DNA of 13,690 bases from Eimeria necatrix (taxonomy: Eukaryota > Apicomplexa > Conoidasida > Eucoccidiorida > Eimeriidae), in the NCBI RefSeq assembly GCF_000499385.1, contig NW_013651757.1, positions 4,221 through 17,910 on the forward strand, written 5' to 3'. Shown here one piece after another: positions 1 through 8,782 of the stretch. Numbering within the stretch: the stretch's first letter is position 1; each line of letters opens with the position of its first letter. The translations under genes and the position numbers were made by a program. The notes beneath the pieces were generated by a model. That model worked only from the letters and a program-made list of their open reading frames with translations, did no database searches and had not been told where the DNA came from.

Positions 1-77
1 CGGGGGGGGGACTGGGCCTGGCTGCAGCACGGAGAAGCTGTGCTGCAGCAGCCGTGCTGCTGCTGCTGCTGCTGCAC
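1..77 (-). CDS. Possible 3' exon of the RING/B-box gene (partial, runs off left edge)
   Basis: On the minus strand a pyrimidine/TG-rich stretch ends in TTGCCCAG, giving a candidate acceptor with AG at 79-78 and the exon starting at 77. The upstream exon ends with one base of a codon. Adding that G to GT at 77-76 gives an open frame to the window edge: G, six Ala, then RLLQHSFSVLQPGP. The His in LQHS comes shortly after the B-box cysteines and His of the upstream exon and could supply a missing zinc ligand. The acceptor and joining are inferred by eye. The six-Ala run is a CAG tract, so this could instead be intron or UTR. Confidence 0.4.
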   Translation of the reverse strand, partial: MQQQQQQHGCCSTASPCCSQAQSPP

Positions 78-106
78 CTGGGCAAGCGCGAGACACACAC
101 AAACGG

Positions 107-153
<47 letters not shown>

Positions 154-723
154 GGGCAACAAGAGACAGTTTTGAGAGGGGCGAAGCAGCAAAAAGGAGA
201 CACAAGAGGGACAAAATGGAGAGGTAAAATAAAAAGACAAAAAGAGACAAAAGAGACAAAAAGTGTTGTGGAAAAGAAGGATAAAAGAGAGATAATAAAA
301 AGATAATAGAAAGAGAAAAAGGAACTTAAAAAATAATTAAAAAGGAGACAAAAAGAGACAAAAAGGAAATTAAAAAAGATTTTAAAAGGGAGACAAAAAG
401 AAGACAAAAAGGAACTCAAGAAGGAGATCAAAAAGGAGACAAAAAGAGAATTAAAAAGGGGAAAAAAAGGAGACAAAAAGGGAATTAAAAAGGAGAAAAA
501 AAGGAATTAAAAAGGAGACAAAAAGGAATTAAAAAGGAGACAAAAAGGGAACTAAAAAGGAGACAAAAAGGAATTAAAAAGGAGACAAAAAGGAATCAAA
601 AAGGAGACAAAAAGGGAATTAAAAAGGGAATTAAAAAGGAGACAAAAAGGAATTGAAAAAGACAAAAAGGAGACAAAAAAATAAAAACAAAATCCAAAAG
701 AGACAAAAGGAGACACTTCTCAC
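78..723 (-). other. Putative intron of the RING/B-box gene, filled with a purine/pyrimidine repeat
   Basis: The donor at 723-722 reads CAG|GTGAG on the minus strand, a near-consensus eukaryotic 5' splice site directly after the conserved B-box residues. The candidate acceptor is at 79-78. Between them lie a 15-unit CTG tract (plus strand, about 108-152) and a long imperfect repeat of GGAGACAAAAAGGAATTAAAAA-like units (about 300-712). On the sense strand this repeat is a pyrimidine-rich TTTTTGTCTCC/TTTTTAATTCC array. Reading past the donor turns the protein into an uninterrupted Phe/Leu/Ser low-complexity tail, which supports an intron. The donor is well supported and the acceptor less so. Confidence 0.6.
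300..712. repeat. Imperfect purine-rich tandem repeat (GGAGACAAAAAGG / AATTAAAAAG)
   Basis: More than a dozen degenerate copies of a roughly 10-22 base unit alternate GGAGACAAAAAG with GGAATTAAAAA. Almost all bases on the plus strand are purines apart from the AATT and GAC cores. It lies inside the putative intron of the zinc-finger gene and has no credible coding content. A relative in opposite orientation occurs near 9275-9440. Confidence 0.85.
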
Positions 724-840
724 CTGGGGGGTTGTGGGCCTCCACTGCGCATTTGCTGCAGAAAGGCTTGACGCAGTTTCTGCAGAAGACAGCAGCACTT
801 TGCTGCTGGCAAAGGTAGCAAATGAAGGGCCAGTCTTCGT

Positions 841-883
<43 letters not shown>

Positions 884-986
884 GGGCTTTGCTGCTGCGG
901 CCGCAGCCCCCGCAGCAGCAGCAGCAGCCACCGAAGACGCCGTCAAAGCAGCAGCACCCACCCGCCGCTTCTCCTGCGGCCCCTCA

Positions 987-1023
<37 letters not shown>

Positions 1024-1037
1024 CGGGGCCCCCGCCC

Positions 1038-1073
<36 letters not shown>

Positions 1074-1537
1074 GACTTTTTGAAGTACCTGCCCGCAAGA
1101 GTTGCTGCTGCTGTGTCAGAAATAAGTGTCTCCTTACTGCAGCACGGACAAGAGAGACAGTTGTAGGGGGCCAGCGGGTTTGCTGCTGCTTGCTGCTGCA
1201 GCAGCTTTGCTGCGCAGGGGAGACACAAGACATGGTTGCACTGCAGCAGCAGCAAGTCCGGCGCTGCTGCAGTGCAGCAGCAGCAAGCAACGTCGGGGGG
1301 CCCCCCGCTGCTGCCGCGCGCTGCTGTACCCTCTCCGGGGGGGCCCCCAGCAGCGGCGGGGGGCCCCCCAGCCGGCGCCTCGGGGGGCCCCTCAGCAGCA
1401 GCAGGGGGGCCCCCAGGGGCCTCGGGGGGCCCCTGGGGTTTGGGGGCCCCTGCTGCTGCCAGTGCAGCACGAAATGCCAGCACTTTGGGCTCGGGGGCCT
1501 TCTCTAGGGCCAGGGGGGCCTCGGGCCGCCACGGCAT
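724..1537 (-). CDS. RING finger plus B-box zinc-finger protein (first exon, C-terminus continues past an intron)
   Basis: Numbering starts from the ATG at 1537-1535 (A at -3, telomere-like repeats with in-frame stops just upstream). A Gly/Pro/Ala-rich head of about 80 residues comes first. A complete C3HC4 RING follows with canonical spacing: C85-x2-C88, C100-x-H102, C105-x2-C108, C130-x2-C133, including the core LQCNHVLCLPC. Three long Ala tracts (about 155-230) come next, encoded by CAG-strand repeats. A B-box zinc finger follows: C240-x2-C243, C252-x2-C255, C260-x2-C263, H268, with the core FCRNCVKPFCSKC. The exon ends in phase 1 at 724 before CAG|GTGAG. RING domains usually confer ubiquitin-ligase activity and B-boxes mediate protein contacts, so a TRIM-like E3 role is inferred but not shown. 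I recognise the domains, not a named orthologue. The Gly/Pro head at 1300-1530 is GGGGCCCC repeat and may not all be coding, so the start is less certain than the domains. Confidence 0.82.
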
Positions 1538-1542
1538 TGTCC

Positions 1543-2381
1543 AGGGTTTAGGGTTTAGGGTTTAGGGTTTAGGGTTTAGGGTTTAGGGTTTAGCGGCGCA
1601 GAGCCGCGTGGAAACCACGGGGTGAGACGCGCGACTCAGACTGGGAGGCTCAGGGTTTAAACGCCAGACATATGATTTAGGGTTTAGGGTTTAGGGTTTA
1701 TAGAGCCAAGGGTTTAGGGTTTAGGGTTTAGGGTTTAGGATTTAGGGTTTTGGGTTTAGGATGGGCGTCAGTCGGCAGCGGCCCACGGCCCTCCGCAATT
1801 GCTCCCGAGGAAGCAAAACCCTAAACCCTAAACCCTAGATTTAAACCCTTAAAAAGAGCTGTTAAAATTATTAAATCAATGTTTTGGGGGTTTAGGGAGG
1901 CCCCTAGGGTTTAGGGTTTAGGGTTTAGGGTTTGGGGCTCGGCAGCATAACCAGCGGCCCCCGACCACAGGTCACGCAGTGACTGCTCAGCAAGGGTTTA
2001 GGGTTTAGGATCTAGGGTTTAGGGTTTAGGGTTTAGGATTTAGGGTTTAGGGTTTAGGGTTTAGTTTAAAGGTCAAAGGATTCGCCGCCTGTCACTGTTA
2101 CGTAGAAAGTGGCAGGTGTGCCACACACAGTTGGGGGTTCAGGGTTTAGGGTTTAGGGTTTAGGGTTTAGGGTTGAAGATTTGGATTAGTTTAGGGTTTA
2201 CAGGGTGGATATTTGGGGATTATTATTTATAGTTGAGCTTTCACACGCAGGGTTTAGGGTTTAGGGTTTGGGGTTTAGGGTTTGAGTTTAGGGCTGAGCA
2301 GCGAGAACTGCAAGGCATTCACTCTCTAGAGTTTTGAAGTTAAGAGGGTTTAGGGTTTAGGGTTTAGGGTTTAGGGTTTAG
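1543..2381. repeat. Interrupted interstitial telomere-like array (TTTAGGG)n with unique spacers
   Basis: Blocks of TTTAGGG and variants lie on the plus strand at about 1543-1593, 1677-1700, 1709-1758, 1907-1934, 1995-2065, 2138-2175, 2249-2290 and 2346-2381. One inverted block (CCCTAAA on plus) is at about 1816-1837. Unique spacers of roughly 55-90 bases separate them. The first spacer contains two short hairpins (GCGGC/GCCGC and GTGG-AAA-CCAC). TTTAGGG is the plant- and coccidian-type telomere unit. Degeneracy, regular spacers and the inverted block argue against a true chromosome end. Spacers on the minus strand contain no convincing coding exon. Confidence 0.9.
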
Positions 2382-2458
2382 CGTGGCCTTATATGCATAC
2401 AACTATAAAAATCACTATATATATGGCCATAGACTAAAGTGTAGATAAATAAGGATAC

Positions 2459-2765
2459 TGAGCAGCAGCAACGGTTGCAGCAGCAGCAGCAGCAGTAGTA
2501 GTAGCAGCAGCAACAGTAGCAGCAGCAGCAGCAGTAGTAGTAGCAGCAGCAACAGTAGCAGCAGCAGCGACAGTAGTTGTAGCAGCAGCAACAGCAGCAG
2601 CAGCAGCAATAACTGTAGCAGCAGCAGCGGCCGCAGTGCGGGCAGAGGCAGAAGCATCAGCAGCAACAGCAGCAGCAGCAGCAGCAACAGTAGCTGGAGC
2701 AGCAGCAGCAACAGCAGCAGCAGCAACAGTACTTCGAGCGGCAGCAGCAGCAGCAGCAGCGTTAA
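2459..2765. repeat. Interrupted AGC/CAG trinucleotide tract
   Basis: About 300 bases of AGC units are broken by AGT, ACA and GGC triplets, with a short CTG stretch after it (about 2769-2781). All frames give only Ala, Thr, Val, Leu or Ser homopolymer-like peptides without a conserved flank. I read it as non-coding or as a decayed homopolymer-coding segment. A GGTGTATGTACACC palindrome follows at 2829-2842. Confidence 0.85.
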
Positions 2766-4120
2766 TGTTGCTGCTGCTGCTGAAGCTGCAGGTGTACATA
2801 CAGCTGAAGGCAGGCACAAGGGCGTGCAGGTGTATGTACACCTCGGAAGCTTTTTAGATAAAAACGTAAAACAAAAGAAATGAATTATTTATTATTTTTG
2901 TTTTTCACAAAAACATATTTTATAATTAACAGATATTATTTATTTATTTTAAATTAGTATTTTATATTTATTTGGCATTCATTTAATATTTATTAACTTT
3001 TATATTTACTTTTTATTATATTTTAATTTTAATTTTTTTGTTTTCATTTTTTGGCCTTGGACCTGCACAAGTGCATGCACTGAAATTCAAGGCGAAGTTG
3101 CATGCAGCAAAAGTTTATTTGTAATAAATACTTTTAATAAATACCTTTAACAAATACTTTTAATAAATACTTTTAACAAATGCTTTTAATAAATACTTTT
3201 AATAAGTACCTTTAATAAATACTTTTAATAAATACTTTTAATAAATAGTTGTAATAAATATACTTATGTAAATATATATATAAATATATGTATATATATA
3301 TAAATATATGCATATATATACATATATATAGTATATAAATAGAAATAAATGGATATTTGTATATAATGCGTATTTAATTTGTTGTTAATACTACATGGAA
3401 GAAAATATATAACCTGAAGTGAATAAAATGGTTATAAAAATACAAATAAATATAAATATATATTTGTACATTGCTTAAATGTATATATGAATACACAATC
3501 ACATAAATGCATGAAAAGAAATGAATTTGTGAATAAATTCATTTGTATATATAGGCGGAGAGTGCATGCAGAAGGTTTTATTTGGGATTATTTGCTTTTT
3601 TCGGAACATATTTAAATTATTTACATTTAAATGCATGCAATTTGGGAGAATAAATGTAGATTGAACTTGCAACATGAAAATAAAAGTCTGCAAACACATT
3701 TGCATGCGTGCAAGTGCAGCTGAGTGAAGTGTACGTACACCCCAGTTGCATTTGCATGCAAGCATGCAAATGCAGATAAAAGTGAATAACTGCGCAATGA
3801 ATTATATTTAAACATTTATTTATGCATAATTATATAAATATAATTCCAAAAAAGACTTCTTTCTCCTCCCTTCGAAGTGCTTTCATGTGTTCTCTGTACA
3901 TACACTCCACGGCGGCGTCTGTACACCCGAATGCTTCTCCCTTATGTCTGTACATGGGCTTTTTCTATTGGCGTTTTTTTAATATTTATTTTAAGTTTAT
4001 TTTCTGTTTATTTACAATTTACTTGGTGTTTGTTTATAATTGGTTCACTATTTAATTATAATTTATCTTTTCAAACGAACTCCGTTCAACTGCTGCTGCT
4101 TTGGGTCCTTCTGCTTCTTA
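2766..4120. other. AT-rich intergenic region without a recognisable gene
   Basis: After a short CTG/palindrome-containing start the sequence becomes strongly AT-rich. It holds a 13-bp tandem repeat (3122-3264), TA-rich microsatellite DNA (about 3265-3345), repeated TGCATGC motifs (3071-3770) and several TGTAC-centred palindromes (2791, 2829, 3729, 3894, 3917, 3946). The short open frames contain no known domain and resemble chance ORFs in AT-rich DNA. Confidence 0.7.
3122..3264. repeat. 13-bp tandem repeat, eleven units (consensus TAATAAATACTTT)
   Basis: Eleven consecutive 13-base units can be laid end to end from 3122. Substitutions are few (C for A or T at scattered positions) and there are no indels, which suggests recent tandem expansion. 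The last two units are the most diverged and grade into TA-rich DNA. Confidence 0.85.
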
Positions 4121-4149
4121 AGGGTTTAGGGTTTAGGGTTTAGGGTTTG
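4121..4149. repeat. Short interstitial telomere-like block (TTTAGGG)4
   Basis: A lone four-copy TTTAGGG run marks the boundary between the AT-rich region and the GGGGCCCC-rich region. It is in the same orientation as most other blocks in the window. Confidence 0.85.
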
Positions 4150-4219
4150 TCAGCTAATTTCGATGCAATTCATAACATAATTCAATTTGCGCAAACAAAC
4201 AAAACCCTCAAAGGCGGCG

Positions 4220-4590
4220 AGGGGTTAAAGGGGGCCCCTCAAGGGGCCCCAGGGGCCCCCAAGAAGTGAATTTTCGGAGGCTCCCGGGGCCCCTGGGGCC
4301 CCCAAAAATAAACCCCAGGGGTCCCCCCGGGGCCCCTGGGGGCCCCCAGAGGAGGTCCCTGGGGGCCCCTAGAGGGGGCCCCTAGAGGGGGCCCCTAGGG
4401 GCCCCCAGCGCCTCTCCTAAGGGGCTTTTAGCGGGACCCCTGGGGCCCCCGCTTATTCTGGTGGCCGCTTTTAGGTTTCTTAGGGGGGCCCCCTTTGGGC
4501 CCCCTCTAAGGGCCCCATAGCTTTTGGGGGCCCCCCGGGGGCCCCCCCAGCAGCTTTGGGGGCCCCCCGGGGGCCCCCAGAATAGTCATA
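4220..4590. repeat. GGGGCCCC palindrome cluster
   Basis: Dozens of GGGGCCCC-type palindromes with 4-12 base spacers occur here, including a local tandem GAGGGGGCCCCTA at about 4370-4400. The motif is its own reverse complement, so both strands read as Gly/Pro-rich peptide. No conserved protein segment is embedded, and I treat it as non-coding repeat. Confidence 0.8.
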
Positions 4591-4661
4591 AAAGTTAAAC
4601 CCCCATTGAAAGGTTGCTGTGGCTCGTGGGTGGACATTTCCGCTGCCGTGTCTGTACACAA

Positions 4662-4702
<41 letters not shown>

Positions 4703-4748
4703 AGCGCATGCATGGGCTGAGTTTCGCCCCCATAGTCTGGAGGCCTTC

Positions 4749-4781
<33 letters not shown>

Positions 4782-4864
4782 TCTGCTGCTGCTGCTGCTG
4801 CGACTCGAGAACGCTGCCGGTTTTTCTGCTGCTCAGTCTCAAGTGCTGCGGTGTCCGTACACCT

Positions 4865-4909
<45 letters not shown>

Positions 4910-5107
4910 ATGCGAGGCTACTAGTTGAGCAGAAGCCCAAGGAAAGTAAGAAAGAAAATAAGAAAGAAAATAAGAAAGAAAATAAGAAGAGAAGAATAAT
5001 TAGAAACTTTTTATTAAACATAAATTCAGCTACTACACTACAGGGCCAAGCCGCCAAGCGCGTCAAGCAGGAGAGGCCCTCGGGGCCCCTCCGTCCTTCC
5101 TCCCCTC

Positions 5108-5154
<47 letters not shown>

Positions 5155-5169
5155 AGCAGCAGCAGCAGT
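4591..5169. repeat. CTG/CAG-rich region downstream of the desaturase gene
   Basis: CTG tracts lie at about 4662-4702, 4750-4800 and 5110-5154. CAG tracts lie at 4865-4909 and 5155-5169. The last CTG and CAG runs abut and form a perfect inverted repeat just outside the desaturase stop codon. A 12-bp AAGAAAGAAAAT-type tandem repeat is at about 4946-4989. On the minus strand AATAAA occurs at 5015-5010, about 155 bases after the stop, and could be a poly(A) signal, although apicomplexan signals are weak. Much of this stretch is probably 3' UTR and intergenic DNA. Confidence 0.7.
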
Positions 5170-5270
5170 CTAAACGAGTTTCTTGAGCAGCGGGTGCTGC
5201 TCGACCTCCGCGTCTGCGTCTGCGTCCTGCTGCTCCTTCTCCCGCTTCTCCCTCTCCCTCTCCTTCTCCC

Positions 5271-5311
<41 letters not shown>

Positions 5312-6426
5312 AGCAGCAGCAGCTTGCGCCTCGCAGCCGCCGGCCCGCGCCAGTACGAGTCGAGCTGCTGCGGCTCCCGCAGCAGCAACTGGTGGGGCCC
5401 CGGGACGGGGCCCCCCCGCGGGGAGGCCCTGAGGACTCTGCAGAAAAGAGACAGTTGGGGACAAGAGACAAACTCGAGGAGACAGTGGAGCCAGCTGCGG
5501 TGGCAGGGGAGACAGTAGAACTCTGCTGCAGCAGCCCGCAGCAGCGGGAGCCTGTAGCCGGGGACTCGCGGGAAGTCGTGGTGCTCCGTGTGGTAGCCTC
5601 CGCAGAAGGTTAAGAGGTTTTCTGGTCCGTAAGAACTCCAAGTTTCTTGAAGTCTTTGACCTCGAGGGAATTGGTAATGTTCTGCGATTAAGTGGCCGTT
5701 GAAAGGGTGGAGAGAGAGGCCAAAGAAGCTGCCGAGGAGTAGATACAGCAGCGCCGCGGGGCTCAGGTGTACGTACACCCAAACGTCCCACAGCAGCACC
5801 AGCAGCACGTTCAGCAGCTCCAGCAGCAGCAGCGGCTTCCGCTGCAGCAGCAAAGGACGCAAAGTGTAGCTGAACGGCAGCAGCAGCAGGAACAGCAGCT
5901 TCCCGCTGCTGCTGCTGCACAGCCGCGCCTCCAGCCCAGAGGGCAAGTCCGGGTCCAGACCACTGGTCCCTAGATAGACATGGTGGTCCAAATGGTACTT
6001 TAAAAAGCCCATTCCCGCGGGGACTCCCATGGAGAAGTTGGCGAAAATGACGAAGAGGGGGTGGGCCCTTTTCCAGGGAAAAAGGGTGCAGTGAGCTGCC
6101 TCGTGCATGGCCAAAAAGAGAATGTGGTTCAAAGTCCCGCTGCAGCAGTAAGTCAGCAGCAGCAGCAGCCACCAGCGGGGGCCCCAGGGGGCCCCCCGGG
6201 ACACCGCCCAGGCCAGCGAGAGGTTCAGCAGCACCACTGACACGGCGTAAAGGCCAGCGAGGCTGTCGTAGCCACTCAGCTGCTCCACTTCGGGATGGAG
6301 TTGCAAAATTAAACGCCGCCGACGCGCGTGGGATATCCCCTGAGAGGTCCAGTGGAAAGCCCGCGACTCGAAACGCAACTTGCTGCTGAAACCGTCCTCC
6401 AACTCCTCCTCCTCGCAGAGATCGCC

Positions 6427-6472
<46 letters not shown>

Positions 6473-6642
6473 GGAGGGGGGGAGGAGGGCGGGGGAGCGG
6501 GCGCCGCGCCGCTGCTGCAGCCGGGGGGCGAGGCAGAGGCAGACGCTGCTGCTGCTGCTGCTGCTGTTGCTGCGGGAGCAGCAGCAGCAGCAGCAGGAGC
6601 AGCAGCAGCAGCAGCAGCGGGAGGGAGGGGGGAGGCGGACAT
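5170..6642 (-). CDS. DES1: Sphingolipid delta-4 (dihydroceramide) desaturase, ER membrane
   Basis: The 490-residue enzyme is inferred to introduce the delta-4 double bond of dihydroceramide, making ceramide in the ER membrane. Some family members also hydroxylate C4. The three iron-binding His boxes are HEAAH (180-184), HLDHH (217-221) and HTEHH (351-355, in GYHTEHHDFP). The N-terminal family motif begins at FHW (96-98) with SHARRRR after it. Also conserved are YLG after box 2 and GHLIAEHY before box 3. Hydrophobic segments fall at about 128-147, 157-178 and 240-300. The core aligns without gaps needing an intron. About 95 N-terminal residues (Ala/Pro, poly-Gln) and about 80 C-terminal residues (poly-Gln, Arg/Glu-rich) are extra; animal enzymes have about 320 residues. 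The protein ends KKLV. ATG at 6642 is the first in-frame ATG after an upstream stop near 6843; the start context is weak, so an upstream spliced start is possible. Confidence 0.93.
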
Positions 6643-6715
6643 TGGGAAGCAGGGACAGAGACCCGCCAAAAACAAGGACCCAGCAGGAAGCTCCTGCTGC
6701 GACTCGGCGGCTGCA

Positions 6716-6761
<46 letters not shown>

Positions 6762-7364
6762 GCACAAGGAAGCTCGCGGCGGCGATGCGGCGCTCTCCGC
6801 ACAACTGCCAGAGATCCACCAAACAGCAAGCTCCCGAAATTCAAATAAATTAATTGCGAAAATAAACTCCAGTTGCGGCAGCAAGACGCAAGCAGCAGCA
6901 GCAGCAGCAGCAAGCCCTGCGCTGCAGCAGCTGTTGTGGATGCAGCAGCAGCGCAGCAGCAACACGCCTGCTGCTGCAGCTGCAACCAAACGCGCTGCTG
7001 CGGCCCGCCCGCCAGCCCTGTCTTTCCCGCCTTCTTTGCAGCACTTTTTGCAAATTAATTTCTTTTATTTCGCCACAAAAACGCAACTTTAGTGCCCTTT
7101 CAAGCCGGCAGATACCGGGCAGCCGCTGCTGCTGCTGCTGCTGCTGCTGCTGTCGTCGGTGGGCGCCGCATCGAGAGGGGCTCTGCTGCTGCTGCTCTTC
7201 TGCTCCCAATTCCCCTCCCTTCTTCTCAAATGAATCCAATTTCCAATTTTAATTCAATTTCAAACCTTTTAGTCCATTTAAAGACCACTTTTCTGCCAAG
7301 TTCCCCGCCGCAGACTGCGCGCCCGCGCCGCAGCTAGCCCAGCAAGCTCTGTGACGCACGGTGC

Positions 7365-7414
<50 letters not shown>

Positions 7415-7560
7415 AGACTCCCCCCTGTCTTGCTTTGCTTTCCATTATTTGCTTTTCCACTTTGCTTCTTTAATTGCTGCCTTTTTAGATGCACAGCAGC
7501 AGCGCAGCAGCAGCGCAGCAGCAGCTGCGACGCAGCTGCTGCTGCTGCTGCTGCCTACTT
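6643..7560. other. Upstream flank of the desaturase gene, CTG-rich
   Basis: The frame upstream of the desaturase ATG is open to about 6843 but has no ATG and consists mainly of an 18-residue Ala tract (6706-6759). CTG tracts continue at about 7124-7152, 7367-7412 and 7538-7554, with a CAG tract at 6892-6911. Open frames on both strands here are homopolymers with no conserved motif. The stretch probably holds the promoter and 5' UTR, but no defined promoter element can be named. Confidence 0.55.
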
Positions 7561-8643
7561 GTGGGTCACTGCAGTTCAACGTAAACCCTTTTATTTCTGC
7601 ACATTTGCAATTTAGAAATAAACTTGGACTTAAACTTAAATGCAATTTCAAATTTAATTATATTTTCATCTCCCGAAGTGCAAACATCTGCGCTTTCACT
7701 CGAGACATTTCCTGAGACAACTGCGCATTCGAGGCCACGCAAATGCGCAATGCATGCACTCAAAAGTGGACTTTTTGTTTTTAATTAGTCAAAAGTATAT
7801 TCTAAATTAATTAAAAATATGTTTTCAATTAATTGAAGAAAAATTACAGACTTTTGCCCACAATTTTCGCAAATTTTCAACTCATTTCGGCTTCGTGCAA
7901 CTGCACGGCCACTTCTGAATTCCACTTCTCAAAAAAGTGAAACAAAACGCCAAATGGACCTTTTAAACAAAAAAAAGAAACGTTTTAATCATTTCTGAAG
8001 AAAAAATGGAGAAAAAATGCAAAAAAATGAACAATTTGGTGAAGTGGAATTCTTGAAAAGTTGAAATCCTGAAAAGGAGGTCTGAAGATAAACTGGCAAC
8101 TTACAAAGACCTTTATGGGCTCAATTCGATTTACTTAATTATATTTATTTAAATTTATTTAAATTTATTTAAATTTATTTAAATAAATATATTATTTATT
8201 TGTTTTTATTTGCAATATTCAAATTTATTTTCACTTTTATTTATAAAAACTCGCCTTTTGCTCACGGGGAAAAATAAGAAAAGGCGGAGAATCTACAAGT
8301 GGAAAAAGCGCAAAAGCACAAATGCTAAATAATAAATGAAAACAACAAAAATAAATAAATAAATAAATAAATAAATGAATAATAAACAAGTGAATTGAAC
8401 AATAATGAATTAATTTGAATTCTTTTGAATATGAACATCCAAAAACTCCACAAGAAATAAAAAGAAAACATTTTGGGGGGCAAGAATACTTGCATTTGAT
8501 GAAAATGCACTTTTTTGCAATTTAATTTAAATAAATTAAATTGCAAATAACTTTCTCCTAATTAGTTTCTTTGCATGCAACCAAAAAGCCCCAAAAGGCA
8601 TGCAGACGCATGCAGACAAAAGAGACGCAGACACCAGTCTTAC

Positions 8644-8782
8644 AATTAATTAACAATTAACTAATTAATTATAATTAATTAGTTATAACTAATTAATTAT
8701 AGTTAATTAATTATAATTAATTAATTAATTAATTAACAGTTAACTAATTAATTATAATTAATTAGTTAATTGTTAATTAATT
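8644..8782. repeat. 42-bp perfect inverted repeat in AATT-rich DNA
   Basis: The arms 8644-8685 and 8741-8782 are perfect reverse complements, separated by 55 bases that are themselves TTAATTAA-rich. Each arm contains an internal palindrome centred on TAATTATAATTA. Cruciform or hairpin formation is possible. No gene or known element is associated with it. Confidence 0.85.

Noticed and set aside
653..1507. Long plus-strand open frame antisense to the RING/B-box gene
   Set aside because: It is poly-Cys/Ser from CTG repeats and has no domain; the opposite strand has perfectly spaced RING and B-box ligands.
1543..2381. True chromosome end
   Set aside because: Arrays are short, degenerate, interrupted by unique DNA, partly inverted and followed by genes on both sides.
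2434..2841. 135-residue minus-strand Ala-rich frame with a MYIHLHALVPAF start
   Set aside because: It is a trinucleotide repeat translation with no conserved flank; the first residues come from the dispersed TGTAC palindromes.
5430..5520. Short intron near the C-terminus of the desaturase (TTCTGCAG acceptor-like word)
   Set aside because: The family alignment runs through this stretch without a gap (SWLHCLLEFV then SLFCRVLRA), and removal would delete conserved residues.
4606..5613. 335-residue plus-strand open frame
   Set aside because: It is Leu, Ala and Cys homopolymer from CTG tracts and overlaps the conserved end of the desaturase on the other strand.
6643..6822. Sixty-residue N-terminal extension of the desaturase starting at TTG
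   Set aside because: TTG is not a normal nuclear start. No ATG exists between the upstream stop and 6642, and the segment is mostly an 18-Ala tract.
5063..6985. 640-residue minus-strand open frame in a different frame from the desaturase
   Set aside because: It is longer than the desaturase but contains no conserved motif. The overlapping frame has the three His boxes; the repeats simply keep this frame open.
6328..7092. 254-residue plus-strand open frame upstream of the desaturase core
   Set aside because: Low-complexity Leu/Cys/Ser/Ala translation of CTG tracts with no conserved segment.
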